A DNA stretch of 64,000 bases from Acidobacteriota bacterium (GCA_013288805.1 JABDBE010000002.1:50082-114081); one strand, 5' to 3'. Shown: positions 44,983 to 54,301, numbered from the stretch's first letter. A program made the numbers and translations. The notes: generated from the sequence alone by a model not told the origin.

Positions 44983-46356
44983 TCAAGCGAACACATCCGG
45001 ATCCAGATCCGAGAAAAATGTCTTGTGCAGCCGTCGAATCACTTGCGGCACTTCATCCTCTTCGATCACGAAAGTCAAGTTGATCTCCGACGCCCCCTGC
45101 GAAATCATTCGAATCTTCACATCAGAAAGTTCGCCGAAGACGCGCGCCGCAATGCCCGGCGTCTCCCGAAGATTTTCTCCCACCAGACAAACTATCGCTT
45201 TACGGCCCTCATATTTTACATCCGCCAGCTTCGCCAGATCGGCTGCCAGTGCCGGAATTGACTCATTGGAATCCACGGTCAACGATACGCTCACTTCCGA
45301 AGTCGAAACTACATCGACCGCGACTCGATGCCGGTCGAAGGCTTCAAAGATCGCCCGTAGGAAACCATGAGCCAATAACATTCGCGGAGCCGCAACGTCA
45401 ATAATGGTGATGCGTTTCTTGGCCGCGATGGCCTTGAAGAAATTCTTACCGTGCGGCACGCGGGCTGAAATCCGGGTTCCTTCACACCCAGGATTCCGCG
45501 AGTTCAGCACATAAACCGGAATGTTCTTTTGAATCGCGGGCAGCACCGTCGCCGGATGCAAAACCTTGGCGCCAAAGTACGCCAACTCGGCCGCTTCATC
45601 AAAACTGATGACCTTGATCCGCCGCGCGTCCGGGCACAGGTTGGGGTCGGTCGTCATCATTCCATCCACATCGGTCCAGATTTCGATGCGCTCGGCGCCT
45701 AGACCAGATCCGACAATCGCAGCCGAATAATCCGATCCGCCGCGCCCGATTGTGGTCGTGATCCCCGCTTTCGTGGCGCCGATAAAACCTCCCATGACGG
45801 GCACGCGGCCTTTGTCCAAGGCTGGCTGCACTTTCGCCCGCAGCCGCTGGTTGGTCTCTTCCATCAAAGGAGCGGCACGCGTGTGCTCGTTGTCGGTGAC
45901 GACGCATTCCCGCGAATCCACCATCGTGGCATCGAGCCCTTGCGCGGAAAACGCTGCCGTGACAATCCTGCTGGAAAGAATTTCGCCGAATGCGGCCACA
46001 TGATCGGTGGTGCGCGGAGTCAACTCGCCCACGGCAGCAATGCCGCGCAAGAGTTCGTCCAGCGCTTCGAAGTAAACACCTAAGTCGCCGTGGAATTCCG
46101 TGAAGAGCGCAGTGCCAAGCAGTTCGCCTGCGGTGTTGTAATGTCGTTCGCGCAGAGCCCGCGAAAGATTGAGCGCGGTCTTGCGATCGCCGCTTCCCGC
46201 CGCCCGGGCCATCGCCAGCAACTGGTCCGTGACCTTGGCCATGGCGCTGACCACGACTACCGGCTTTTGCGGAAGCCGACCTTTAACGATATCCCCAGCT
46301 CGCTCGATCGCCTTCGCGTCCTGCACCGAAGTGCCGCCAAATTTCATGACGATCAT
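44983..46356 (-). CDS. lysC: Aspartate kinase
   Basis: 457 residues, monofunctional class. N-terminal kinase motif VMKFGGTSVQDAKAIERAGD, then SRECVVTD, GFIGATKAGITTTIGRGGSD and EIWTDVDGMMTTDPNLCPDA. The last 150 residues contain two ACT domains for feedback by lysine and/or threonine (VSTSEVSVSLTVD, IRMISQGASEINLTFVI). First step of the aspartate family pathway; 74 bases downstream of asd. Confidence 0.95.
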   Translation of the reverse strand: MIVMKFGGTSVQDAKAIERAGDIVKGRLPQKPVVVVSAMAKVTDQLLAMARAAGSGDRKTALNLSRALRERHYNTAGELLGTALFTEFHGDLGVYFEALDELLRGIAAVGELTPRTTDHVAAFGEILSSRIVTAAFSAQGLDATMVDSRECVVTDNEHTRAAPLMEETNQRLRAKVQPALDKGRVPVMGGFIGATKAGITTTIGRGGSDYSAAIVGSGLGAERIEIWTDVDGMMTTDPNLCPDARRIKVISFDEAAELAYFGAKVLHPATVLPAIQKNIPVYVLNSRNPGCEGTRISARVPHGKNFFKAIAAKKRITIIDVAAPRMLLAHGFLRAIFEAFDRHRVAVDVVSTSEVSVSLTVDSNESIPALAADLAKLADVKYEGRKAIVCLVGENLRETPGIAARVFGELSDVKIRMISQGASEINLTFVIEEDEVPQVIRRLHKTFFSDLDPDVFA

Positions 46357-46429
46357 TGGTGGAGGTACCTCGGGTGCGGACGAACACAGTTAAACCAGTC
46401 GCTTCTGTCGCACGGGGACGCGCTGCTCT

Positions 46430-47482
46430 TCACCCCAGGTAACCCCGCACCTTGAGCAATTCAGCATTGAGCAGGGCAGCGCCCGCGGCGCCTCGAATCG
46501 TGTTGTGAGAAAGCACGGTGAATTTCCAGTCAAAGACCCCACACGGCCGCAATCGACCGACGGTAGCTGTCATCCCGTTGCCTGAGTCGACGTCGAACCT
46601 AGGCTGCGGCCGGTCCGCCGACTCGGTGTAACGCACCGGCTGTTCCGGCGCGCTGGGCAATTTCAATTCCTGGGGCACACTGCGGAATTCGTTCCACGCC
46701 TTCATCATTTCTTCCGGACGCGCCTTCTTCTTCAGTTTTACTGAAACTGACTCCGTATGCCCATCTTCGACAGCCACGCGATTGCACTGCGCACTCATAC
46801 CGAATTCGGCGGGCACAAAGCCGGAGCCATTCAATCCGCCCAAGAGTTTGCGCGTCTCCTCCTCCATTTTTTCTTCCTCTTTCGCAATGTAGGGGATCAC
46901 ATTGCCCAGAATATCGAGCGAAGCAACGCCGGGATATCCCGCTCCACTCACCGCCTGCATCGTGACCACCATGACCGTCTCGATGCCGAATAAATCTTGC
47001 AAGGGCTTCAGCGCGATCACCAGCCCGATGGCGGAGCAGTTCGGATTCGTGACCACAAAGCCGCCCGATTTTTTGCGCCAACTCTGGCACTCAATCATCT
47101 GAATGTGGTCGGGATTAACCTCTGGAATCACCAGCGGCACATCACTCTGCATACGGAGCGCGCTCGAGTTCGTAACCACAGCGCAGCCTGCGCTTGCGAA
47201 GCGCGGCTCCATCTCCGCCGCGATCGAGGCATCCAGCGCCGCAAAAATGATCTTAGGAGCGCCTTCTGGAACCGCCGGAGACACGCGCATCTCCGCCACC
47301 CGTGCGGGCAAAAGCGTTCTCATCTTCCATCGTGCCGCTTCCCCATACAAGCGCCCTTCCGAGCGGTCAGAAGCCGCCAGCCACGCGACCTCAAACCACG
47401 GATGATGTTCCAGCAACTGCACAAAGCGCTGCCCCACCATTCCGGTTGCGCCCAGGATTCCCACAGGAGTCTTCGTCTGCAT
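46430..47482 (-). CDS. asd: Aspartate-semialdehyde dehydrogenase
   Basis: 350 residues. NADP-binding motif GILGATGMVGQRFVQLL, catalytic Cys in TNPNCSAIGLVIALKP and a substrate block PAEFGMSAQCNRVAVEDGHT that matches the archaeal/fungal-type Asd branch rather than E. coli Asd. Provides aspartate semialdehyde for lysine, threonine and methionine. Leads the asd-lysC-dapB run. Confidence 0.94.
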   Translation of the reverse strand: MQTKTPVGILGATGMVGQRFVQLLEHHPWFEVAWLAASDRSEGRLYGEAARWKMRTLLPARVAEMRVSPAVPEGAPKIIFAALDASIAAEMEPRFASAGCAVVTNSSALRMQSDVPLVIPEVNPDHIQMIECQSWRKKSGGFVVTNPNCSAIGLVIALKPLQDLFGIETVMVVTMQAVSGAGYPGVASLDILGNVIPYIAKEEEKMEEETRKLLGGLNGSGFVPAEFGMSAQCNRVAVEDGHTESVSVKLKKKARPEEMMKAWNEFRSVPQELKLPSAPEQPVRYTESADRPQPRFDVDSGNGMTATVGRLRPCGVFDWKFTVLSHNTIRGAAGAALLNAELLKVRGYLG

Positions 47483-47653
47483 GGTTGATTTGCATTTTAC
47501 AACAGGCCGTTAACGCGTCCGCGCGGACATTCCGACACGAGCATGCTCGCCCAAAGCCGCGAGATTGCCGGAACCCGGGAAGTCACGCGCACTACACAAA
47601 ATTCGATCCCTACCAATAGCAGGGCAGCGAGAATGATCTGTCGAGCTTTGTGA

Positions 47654-47869
47654 TCAGGCAGCGTCGTCGCGACTTTTCTTTTCGTCTTGCGGTTCGCCCG
47701 AGTGCTCCGGATTCCCACCCGGTTCGGGGAAATCCGTGTCCGACGACTTCAGCATGGGATCCTGGTCCCGGTGTCCGAGCTGACCCTGCATGGAAGTATT
47801 GTCGGTCGGATCCCGTTCTTCCTGTTCTACGGCGCCTTTAGAGCGGTCTTGATCTTTCGTAATGGTCAC
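47654..47869 (-). CDS. Small acidic disordered protein
   Basis: 71 residues, starting GTG with GGGGGAG eight bases upstream. Composition is strongly hydrophilic (many Asp, Glu, Gln, Lys, Ser, Pro), with no hydrophobic core and no Cys; probably disordered. It resembles hydrophilin-like stress proteins in composition only. Divergent from the His-rich peptide gene. Function unknown. Confidence 0.55.
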   Translation of the reverse strand: MTITKDQDRSKGAVEQEERDPTDNTSMQGQLGHRDQDPMLKSSDTDFPEPGGNPEHSGEPQDEKKSRDDAA

Positions 47870-47989
47870 AATAAATTCTCCCCCAGCTGGCAGCGAACCA
47901 TGCCTATAATTACCCTACTCCGAAATTTCAAAACATGGCATAGGATTTGTCATGTATAAAAGGGAATTTGGAAGGGCATTGGAGGGCCT

Positions 47990-48184
47990 ATGAAGCGGCT
48001 GATTCTCACAACGATCGTGATTCTATTCTCCTCTCTGACTCTGTGGGCGCAAACCGGAGCAGCAGATTCAAACATGGCTAAGCCGGAATCGGCTGCGGCG
48101 AACAAGCATCACCACAATAAACAGCACGATAAGCAACATAGCCATCACCCTCATCATCACTCCAGCATTACCGCCAGACGCTAG
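47990..48184 (+). CDS. Exported histidine-rich small protein
   Basis: 64 residues. A signal peptide ending near LWAQT precedes a tail holding ten His in about 20 residues (KHHHNKQHDKQHSHHPHHHS). Strong GGAGG before the ATG and a TATAAA at 47955-47960. A periplasmic Ni/Zn/Cu-binding or metal-buffering role is the natural inference from composition, but no family is recognised. Confidence 0.7.
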   Translation: MKRLILTTIVILFSSLTLWAQTGAADSNMAKPESAAANKHHHNKQHDKQHSHHPHHHSSITARR

Positions 48185-48253
48185 TTTGATGTCGACCAGG
48201 GCTGCTTTGCCCCAGCCATCCCACCACCTGCGATTCCCTCCGTCACGACAGCC

Positions 48254-48574
48254 ATGACCGCACCATCCACGCCCTTCCGCCCATTTACCCGTCTGCTCAG
48301 AATCACAATCCTGGGCAGGGAATTCGAGGTTCCGGAAGACAATCCCGTACTGCGCTGCTTTCAATATCTGGCGCCCGAAGAGGTTTCCTACGGCAGCTTT
48401 TGCTGGAATGAGGAATGTCAGAATTGCCGCGTGACTTTCGACTTGGGAGACGAACGCCCCACCCGAGAAGCGCTTTCCTGCAAGCTGATGGTGCAAGAAA
48501 GCATGCGCATCAAAGCCGTGACGCCAGAAATCCGCTACTGCCTGAGAACCCTACAGCTGAAAAAAGACGAATAA
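48254..48574 (+). CDS. [2Fe-2S] ferredoxin-like protein
   Basis: 106 residues with Cys50, Cys55, Cys58 and Cys76 in the CX4CX2C-X17-C order of plant-type ferredoxins, although the last spacing is shorter than usual. Beta-grasp elements flank it (ITILGREFEVPEDNPVLRCF). Probably an electron carrier or a cluster-bearing regulator. Converges on the cpoB-like gene with four bases between. Confidence 0.8.
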   Translation: MTAPSTPFRPFTRLLRITILGREFEVPEDNPVLRCFQYLAPEEVSYGSFCWNEECQNCRVTFDLGDERPTREALSCKLMVQESMRIKAVTPEIRYCLRTLQLKKDE

Positions 48575-48578
48575 CAAC

Positions 48579-49433
48579 TTACTCCCCAGGCGCGCGCGCC
48601 GCGGTTGTCGCGACCCCCAATTTTCGCAGCCGATCCTTAGCCTGCAAAGCTTCGTTCGACCGCGGATAGCGCTGTATTACATGACGAAGCTGCGCGATTC
48701 CATCATCCTTCTTTCCCAGTTCGATAAGCGACAATCCCTTCTTTAAATCGGACGAGGGCGCCTTGTTTCCGGTAGGAAAGTTCTGCAACACTTGATCGTA
48801 ATTAGTTACGGCTTCCTGAAAATTTCCCTGCTTGTACGCCAACTCCGCCAGGTAGAAATACGCATTCCCCGCGAGATCGGTGTTGGGATAAAACTTCACG
48901 TAGTCCGAGAATTCCTGCTTCGCCAAGTCATTCTTCGCCGCGTTGTAATCGCGCAACCCATTGTTATAGAGCACATCCGGAGGCGGAGCCTGCGCCAGCG
49001 CCTGCTGTTGTGCCTGCTGCGCCGCTTGTCCCGCCGCCACGCTTTGCTGCGCGGCCTGAATGTCTTCCAGTTGCTTGCTGACCTTGGTCAGGCGCGCCTT
49101 CAACTCATCGATCGAATCATTGAGCGCCTGGATCTGACCAGAAAGCTGCTCTACCTTCCCGCCGTTATCCGTCTGCAATTTTTCCAGGCTGCTTTGCACC
49201 GCAGTGATGGATGCAGCCACCTTGTTCATGCTGTCGGTGTTCTGGTCCATCAGGTGCTGCATCACGCCCATGCGTTCGTTAAAAGACGTCTGCATCTGAG
49301 TCATCTGGTCCTGCAGTCCCTGTACCTGGGTCTGCAACTGCACCATCTCTTTGCTCACACCCCAGGCGGGCATCCCATAAACGCAGATTGCGATCAGCAA
49401 AACAACTATGCTCGAATATCGATGAGTTTTCAT
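48579..49433 (-). CDS. cpoB: CpoB/YbgF-like Tol-Pal associated TPR protein
   Basis: 284 residues. Signal peptide to about YGMPAWG, N-terminal trimerising coiled-coil (LQTQVQGLQDQMTQMQTSF; LQTDNGGKVEQLSGQIQALN), a Gln/Ala-rich hinge and three C-terminal TPRs (AYFYLAELAYKQGNFQEAVT). CpoB coordinates outer-membrane constriction with PBP1B through TolA. Start at 49433 has AAGGAAC; the frame is open to 49454. Last gene of the Tol-Pal group. Confidence 0.88.
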   Translation of the reverse strand: MKTHRYSSIVVLLIAICVYGMPAWGVSKEMVQLQTQVQGLQDQMTQMQTSFNERMGVMQHLMDQNTDSMNKVAASITAVQSSLEKLQTDNGGKVEQLSGQIQALNDSIDELKARLTKVSKQLEDIQAAQQSVAAGQAAQQAQQQALAQAPPPDVLYNNGLRDYNAAKNDLAKQEFSDYVKFYPNTDLAGNAYFYLAELAYKQGNFQEAVTNYDQVLQNFPTGNKAPSSDLKKGLSLIELGKKDDGIAQLRHVIQRYPRSNEALQAKDRLRKLGVATTAARAPGE

Positions 49434-49744
49434 AACATGTTCCTTGAGTTGCAAAAGCCTTGGTTCGCGAAAACAGTGATGCGCAAACTGAACCGGTACT
49501 CCGACTCCGGCCGTCGATCGCTGTTGGAGAATTCGTGGAAGAGCACGGCTTCAACCGTGCCGCCAAGCCACAGATTCGACCACGGCCCCGCAGGGCAAAG
49601 ACTCCTGTTCGCCGCCCTTGATGAAGGATAGCGCGCAACCGACGCAGTTGCTATGGGAAGGCCCGAATACAAAAGCTGTAGAGACGTTCCTTGCAACGTC
49701 TCGCCTCGGCCAAATCCCTCGGTTCCACCGCACTGCGGTCTTAG
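49434..49744. other. Intergenic region with palindromic repeats
   Basis: About 310 bases without a gene I can support. It contains a GCACGG/CCGTGC hairpin near 49551-49568 and a GAGACGTT/AACGTCTC palindrome near 49681-49702 of the same family as 25215. Short frames here only read through the repeats. Confidence 0.5.
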
Positions 49745-49787
49745 CCAGAAAAAATTGAGGTGCGGAGCCGGTCATGCTCCGCACCTC
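49745..49787 (-). terminator. Rho-independent terminator after pal
   Basis: Perfect 12-bp stem GAGGTGCGGAGC / GCTCCGCACCTC (49757-49768, 49776-49787) with a 7-base loop, followed on the minus strand by AATTTTTTC. It lies 7 bases past the pal stop and would separate pal from the cpoB-like gene. Confidence 0.85.
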
Positions 49788-49793
49788 CAGCCA

Positions 49794-50528
49794 CTATTTC
49801 TGATACACGAAATGGCCACGGCGGTTCTGCTGCCAACAAGCTTCGTTGGATTCCGTGCAGAACGGCTTTTCCTTGCCGTAGCTGATCGTTTTGATGTTGC
49901 TGGCGCTGACCCCACCTTGTACCAACGCACTCTGGACGGAGCCCGCTCGGCTGTCGCCCAAAGCCAGGTTGTACTCGGTCGATCCGCGTTCGTCGCAGTG
50001 TCCCTCAACGATGAAATGGATATTGGGATGCTGCTGCAGAAAAGCGATATCCGCCTGGATCGCACTTTGCTGATCAGCACGAATATCTGATTTGTCGTAG
50101 TCGAAGTAAATGTCCTTGATGTTCTGCGAGAACAGCTCCTCCTCGCTCGGTCCGGCGGCCGGAGGCGGTGGTGGCGGAGGCGCAGTCACAGTGACTCGTG
50201 CTGTGGCCTGCTGCGTACCCCCTGCTCCCTTCGCAGTCAAGGTATAGGTGATCGAATCGGACGGCGTAACCGACTGCGATCCGCTGGCTTGCACAGCTCC
50301 CACGCCGTCAATGCTCACATCGGTGGCATTCGTGGTCTGCCAGCTGAGCGTCGTCGATTGTCCCTGCTGAATGGCGTTGGGACTTGCCGTAAGTGACGCC
50401 GTCGGAGCCGGTGGCGGTGGCGGCGGTGGTGGTGGTGGCGGTGGCGTCTTCTTATGGCAAGCGCCAAGGAACAGGATGGCACCCAACGCGAATATAAGCG
50501 TGATCCACTTCATTCTATGCTGCTTCAC
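49794..50528 (-). CDS. pal: Peptidoglycan-associated lipoprotein Pal with Ig-like insert
   Basis: 244 residues. Lipobox with Cys24 (ILFLGAC), then a run of 12 Pro (about 30-41). An Ig-like beta domain follows (ASLTASPNAIQQGQSTTLSW ... TLTAKGAGGTQQATARVTV, 43-115), a second Pro linker, and the OmpA-like domain from about 135 (IYFDYDKSDIRADQQ, VEGHCDERGSTEYNLALGD). GTG start at 50528 with GGAGGAA; the internal ATG at 50513 lacks a site. The Ig-like domain is not part of classical Pal. Confidence 0.92.
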   Translation of the reverse strand: MKQHRMKWITLIFALGAILFLGACHKKTPPPPPPPPPPPPAPTASLTASPNAIQQGQSTTLSWQTTNATDVSIDGVGAVQASGSQSVTPSDSITYTLTAKGAGGTQQATARVTVTAPPPPPPPAAGPSEEELFSQNIKDIYFDYDKSDIRADQQSAIQADIAFLQQHPNIHFIVEGHCDERGSTEYNLALGDSRAGSVQSALVQGGVSASNIKTISYGKEKPFCTESNEACWQQNRRGHFVYQK

Positions 50529-50744
50529 TTTTCCTCCGTGCGTAATCGCGCGCCGCTGCCCACAACGCGCGCCTCAGAATCCATAGCGGGGCGGGTTCAA
50601 TTCTCCGCCTCCTCCGGGCTAGTTAACTTGAAGAATTCGCCGAACACTAGTGTTACAGACGTTATGTTAAATCCTGCAATCTGGGATTTTGGCCTTTTTT
50701 CTGCGCCAAACCGATTTTTCGACAAAATCCTTCGCACTACTTGG

Positions 50745-50908
50745 TAGTGGTGTAGTTCGATTGTCATCCTGAACAAGCGTTCTTTGCGCAGTGAAGAGCC
50801 TGTCCCGAGCGAAGCCGAGGGAATCTGGGCGAGCCGCGCGATTTGTCGCGTTCTTTGCGACACAATAACCGCGCGTTTGGCTCGCTTCCCTGTCGAACTG
50901 CACCACTG
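50745..50908. repeat. MITE-like element, copy 1
   Basis: About 164 bases with imperfect 16-bp terminal inverted repeats (TAGTGGTGTAGTTCGA and TCGAACTGCACCACTG). The interior, read on the other strand, matches the copy at 54401-54550 over most of its length. No transposase frame. It ends five bases before the tolB stop. Confidence 0.7.
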
Positions 50909-50912
50909 CGCC

Positions 50913-52355
50913 CTACTTCCAACTCCAGTTTGGCTGCGTGTTGCTCCCATTGGTCGTCAGTTGCTTCTGGTTGCTCCCATCGGCCAACATCTCCCAGATT
51001 TGTTCGCCTCCCGCACGGCTCGACTGAAAAACCAGATGCCGTCCGTCCGGAGACCACGATGGAAAATCATTTCGTCCGCCATCGTGGGTAAGTTGCACCC
51101 ACTGTTTGCTGGCCACGTCCATGAGATAAATATCCGACGCTCCTGGAGCGCCCGGCCCGTAATGACGAATCCAGGCGAATGCCAAAAATTGCCCATTAGG
51201 CGACCATGCCGGCGACACCGCGTAGCCCTGGTCGGTAAGCCGCTGCACATTGGTGCCATCCGCTTCCATGGTGTAAATCTGCGGCAGTCCGGTGCGCCCG
51301 CTTACCCACGCGATTTGTGCATTCGTCTTGCGATTCCATACCGGCGAAACGTCCGGACCCTTGAAAGAGGTAACCCGCTTAAGAGTTCCGCCCGATTGGT
51401 CGACGGTATAAATTTCAGGGTCCCCTGAACGAGATGATGAAAACGCCAATTTGGTTCCATCCGAAGACCACGCTGGCGACAAATTCGTACCGCCAAATCT
51501 TGGAAAGGAAACCAGCCGGTTGAGATCCGTCGAGTACATCAGGATTTCCCAACCTGATTTCGTCATCGAACTGAAGGCCAGACGTGAGCCGTCGGGCGAA
51601 ATCCGGGGAGACAATGAAATTGAATTCAAATGCGTGATCTGGCGCTGATTCGCTCCATCGTAATCCATCACCCAGATTTCTTTGTGCCCGGTGCGGCTGC
51701 TGACAAAGTAAATCTGGCTTTCGGCGATGCCCGGAATACCGCCGCCCAGCCGGAAGATGATTTCGTCCGCGAACTTGTGCGCGATTAAACGCGCGGCATC
51801 AGTCGTGGCCGAATCCTGATACTGCTTGCCCAGCACCTGCGGCGACGCAGTATTCTTGACGTCATAGAGCCAGCCTTGCACCGTCACATTGCCGCCGGTC
51901 ACGCCCAGGTTGCCGAACGCCAACATCGCGGCATTGGGAGGCAGAGCGCTCCAGGATGCGAATTGCACCTCGGTCGGCGTGCCCGGAACTGCCAGCGGAT
52001 AGAAGCTCTTCGAAACCATGTCGAAGATGCCGGCATTGTCTAGGTCATTCCACAGAGTGCCGTCGAAAACATTGAGCAGTTCGGCGTTTTTGGGGTCCGC
52101 TGTGGAAGGTTTGAAGTTGGGAACCGCGAGGCGAACTTTCTCCATCCCCAGGCCCGTACCGGTCTTAATCCAATCCTGGCCCAAGCAAGGAGTTACAGCA
52201 ATAACCGCGGTCAGGAAGAAAAAGAATACCGCGGCGCTAAAGCGAGATTTGATTGTGGAATAGTGCGTGCCGGTCGTCCTCGTGCCGATACCAGCGTTCG
52301 AAGCTCTACTCATCGTAAGATGACGAACCTTCAAGTGCAAGTTGCCCTTTTGCAT
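50913..52355 (-). CDS. tolB: Tol-Pal system protein TolB
   Basis: About 480 residues. The signal region (FSAAVFFFFLTAVIAVTPCL) is preceded by about 35 basic residues. N-terminal domain (VRLAVPNFKPS, GIFDMVSKSFYP) and a six-bladed propeller with TolB repeats (LSPRISPDGSRLAFSS, NLSPAWSSDGTKLAFSS, FPSWSPDGRHLVFQSS). Periplasmic; binds Pal and TolA. Start uncertain: ATG 52355 or ATG 52313. A (GCCTGAA)3 heptamer repeat fills the gap to the upstream gene. Confidence 0.93.
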   Translation of the reverse strand: MQKGNLHLKVRHLTMSRASNAGIGTRTTGTHYSTIKSRFSAAVFFFFLTAVIAVTPCLGQDWIKTGTGLGMEKVRLAVPNFKPSTADPKNAELLNVFDGTLWNDLDNAGIFDMVSKSFYPLAVPGTPTEVQFASWSALPPNAAMLAFGNLGVTGGNVTVQGWLYDVKNTASPQVLGKQYQDSATTDAARLIAHKFADEIIFRLGGGIPGIAESQIYFVSSRTGHKEIWVMDYDGANQRQITHLNSISLSPRISPDGSRLAFSSMTKSGWEILMYSTDLNRLVSFPRFGGTNLSPAWSSDGTKLAFSSSRSGDPEIYTVDQSGGTLKRVTSFKGPDVSPVWNRKTNAQIAWVSGRTGLPQIYTMEADGTNVQRLTDQGYAVSPAWSPNGQFLAFAWIRHYGPGAPGASDIYLMDVASKQWVQLTHDGGRNDFPSWSPDGRHLVFQSSRAGGEQIWEMLADGSNQKQLTTNGSNTQPNWSWK

Positions 52356-52420
52356 TAGTAAGCCAATTCCTTCCAAATAACCTGAAGCCCAAAGCCTGAA
52401 GCCTGAAGCCTGATCCAAAC

Positions 52421-53206
52421 CTATCTCTTGTAATCAAACCAGAACTCGACCGAAACCTTGCTCTCGTTATAATCAGGAGGCAGCGGACCAAAAGTATCGA
52501 TGCGCTGCAAGGCCCGCACCGCCGACTGATCCAGTGAAGGCACTCCGCTCGATTGTTCTAGTTGCACATTCGTCGGGTGCCCATCGCGCCCGATATCAAA
52601 TGTCACATAAACTCTCCGCGCATCCGAAATCCCCGGATCCACTTCATACTTGAGCCAGTTCTCGGAAACTTTCTGCTGCACCACGCGCACATACCAGGCA
52701 TAGCGCGAACCAAAATCGCCTCCGCCCCCAGTGAATCCGAATCCGCCTTTCGCCCCGCCTGCATTGAAGTTTCCGTAGGGCCCACTCACCGGGCCGCCTT
52801 CTCCGAATGGAACTACGTTGCTGGCCTCTTCTTGCGGTTCCGGCTTGGGCTTTTGCTGCGCGCTGCTTCGCGGCTTTGGTTTAGTCTTCGCGTTCTTGTC
52901 GGGAATCGGAATCGCTTCCGGCTCCTTCTCCTCGGCCTTCGGCTGCGACTGTGTTATCCCCTTCGATTCGTTCGCCAGAACATTCTGCGTCTGCACCGTG
53001 CTGGCAGGCAGAGGAACCGAACTGACCAGCGTCACTCCCATTGCATCGCCGCCGCCGCCCGCGCCCCATGCGCTGCCTTTGCCGCCCGACGCAACCGCCG
53101 CGTACAGAATGATGGAACCCGCAACTGCAAGGTGCAGCCCAGCCGACCACGCCAGATTGCGGCCCCACTTGTCGTGCTCGAAAAATATCTCAGCGTTGGC
53201 TTCCAT
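52421..53206 (-). CDS. TonB/TolA-like energy transducer
   Basis: 261 residues. One N-terminal membrane helix (LAWSAGLHLAVAGSIILYAA), a Pro/Lys/Glu-rich spacer and a C-terminal TonB domain (YVTFDIGRDGHPTNVQLEQS, PSLDQSAVRALQRI, VSVEFWFDYKR). In this position it should act as TolA, reaching from TolQR to TolB/Pal. Overlaps tolR by 17 bases. It uses a TonB-type, not a classical TolA-type, C-terminal domain. Confidence 0.88.
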   Translation of the reverse strand: MEANAEIFFEHDKWGRNLAWSAGLHLAVAGSIILYAAVASGGKGSAWGAGGGGDAMGVTLVSSVPLPASTVQTQNVLANESKGITQSQPKAEEKEPEAIPIPDKNAKTKPKPRSSAQQKPKPEPQEEASNVVPFGEGGPVSGPYGNFNAGGAKGGFGFTGGGGDFGSRYAWYVRVVQQKVSENWLKYEVDPGISDARRVYVTFDIGRDGHPTNVQLEQSSGVPSLDQSAVRALQRIDTFGPLPPDYNESKVSVEFWFDYKR

Positions 53207-53618
53207 GGCTGTCGAGAGGCTGGGTCACGATGCTCACATTCGTGATTCCCGATTGCTTGACCGCATCCATGACGGTGGCGAACGCACCGAAGGGCACATT
53301 CTCATCCGCGCGGATGAAGATCGACTGGTGCTGCGGATCGCGAATCTTTTGCCGCAGCTTGCTGGCAATCTCATTGATGTTAATCGGATCGTTGCCCAGA
53401 AACACCCGCTGCTGCTTGTCCACGCTGATCACCAGTCGCTCTTCCGTAATTTCCTTTACAGTTCGGGTCTTGGGAACGCTGACCTCGATCCCCGATTGCA
53501 GCACCGGTGCAGTCACCATAAAAATAATCAGCAGCACCAGAACCACGTCCACCAGCGGCGTAACGTTGATGTCGGAGATGGAAGATTGGGTGCGTCCATT
53601 CGAAGCCGTGAAAGCCAT
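53190..53618 (-). CDS. tolR: ExbD/TolR-family biopolymer transporter
   Basis: 142 residues, one helix after a short cytoplasmic start (SISDINVTPLVDVVLVLLII). The critical Asp of the TolR/ExbD helix is in VTPLVDV. Periplasmic domain with a dimer fold. Its ATG overlaps the tolQ TAA (TAATG), so translation is coupled. Confidence 0.94.
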   Translation of the reverse strand: MAFTASNGRTQSSISDINVTPLVDVVLVLLIIFMVTAPVLQSGIEVSVPKTRTVKEITEERLVISVDKQQRVFLGNDPININEIASKLRQKIRDPQHQSIFIRADENVPFGAFATVMDAVKQSGITNVSIVTQPLDSHGSQR

Positions 53619-54301
53619 TACCGCCGTACCTCCGGTGCCGCGGGCTGCGCCCGCTCCACCGCATTCAACATCTCCAAAGCAAAATCATCCCCCCGCGCCG
53701 CAAACTCGCGAATGGAACTACCCAGCAAGTTGTAAGCAATCACCGCCGGAATCGCCGCCGCCAATCCCGCCGCAGTAGTGATAAGCGCCTCCGAAATCCC
53801 AGGCGCAACCGCCCGCAGCGTAGCCGCCCCCGCCGTCCCCAACCCATGGAACGCATCGATAATTCCCCAGACGGTGCCGAATAGGCCTACGAATGGGGTT
53901 ACGGCGCCGGTTATTGCCAGCCAGGGCATGTTTCGTTCGAGGCGGGTGACTTCTTCGGAGCAGGCGATTTGCATGGCACGTTGAATTGCGATGCTGCTGC
54001 CTTGGCGTTTGTGTTCTGCGAAGCCTCCTTCAAAGACGGCGACTAAGGGGCTGGGCTTGAATTGCTCGGCTACGGCGGAGACATCCTGCAGGCGCTGGGC
54101 TTTGCGGAAGGCGCGCACGAAGCGTCCGCTCTGCACGCGGGCGCGGCGCACCAGACTCCATTTCGAAAGAATGATGGCCCACGAGATCACGCTGAAAATC
54201 AACAAGGACAGGAGGACGAGCTTCGCGACGGGACCGGTTTCTCCGACTAGATCGACGATCTCCCCGCCAACCACCGCTGCCAGAAGTGAGGGAAAATGCA
54301 T
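53618..54301 (-). CDS. tolQ: MotA/TolQ/ExbB proton channel protein
   Basis: 227 residues from the ATG at 54301, three membrane helices (LLSLLIFSVISWAIILSKWS; ITGAVTPFVGLFGTVWGIID; ALITTAAGLAAAIPAVIAYN). TolQ hallmark GLFGTVWGII is present. The start is chosen because a -10 box lies just upstream; the frame is open to 54394. Forms the proton-driven motor with TolR. Confidence 0.93.
   Translation of the reverse strand: MHFPSLLAAVVGGEIVDLVGETGPVAKLVLLSLLIFSVISWAIILSKWSLVRRARVQSGRFVRAFRKAQRLQDVSAVAEQFKPSPLVAVFEGGFAEHKRQGSSIAIQRAMQIACSEEVTRLERNMPWLAITGAVTPFVGLFGTVWGIIDAFHGLGTAGAATLRAVAPGISEALITTAAGLAAAIPAVIAYNLLGSSIREFAARGDDFALEMLNAVERAQPAAPEVRR

Noticed and set aside
49551..49784. 77-residue frame between pal and cpoB-like genes
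   Set aside because: Covers palindromes and the pal terminator; no plausible start site.
52381..52413. Tandem GCCTGAA heptamers considered as CRISPR or regulatory repeats
   Set aside because: Only three short units without spacers; probably slippage in an intergenic gap.
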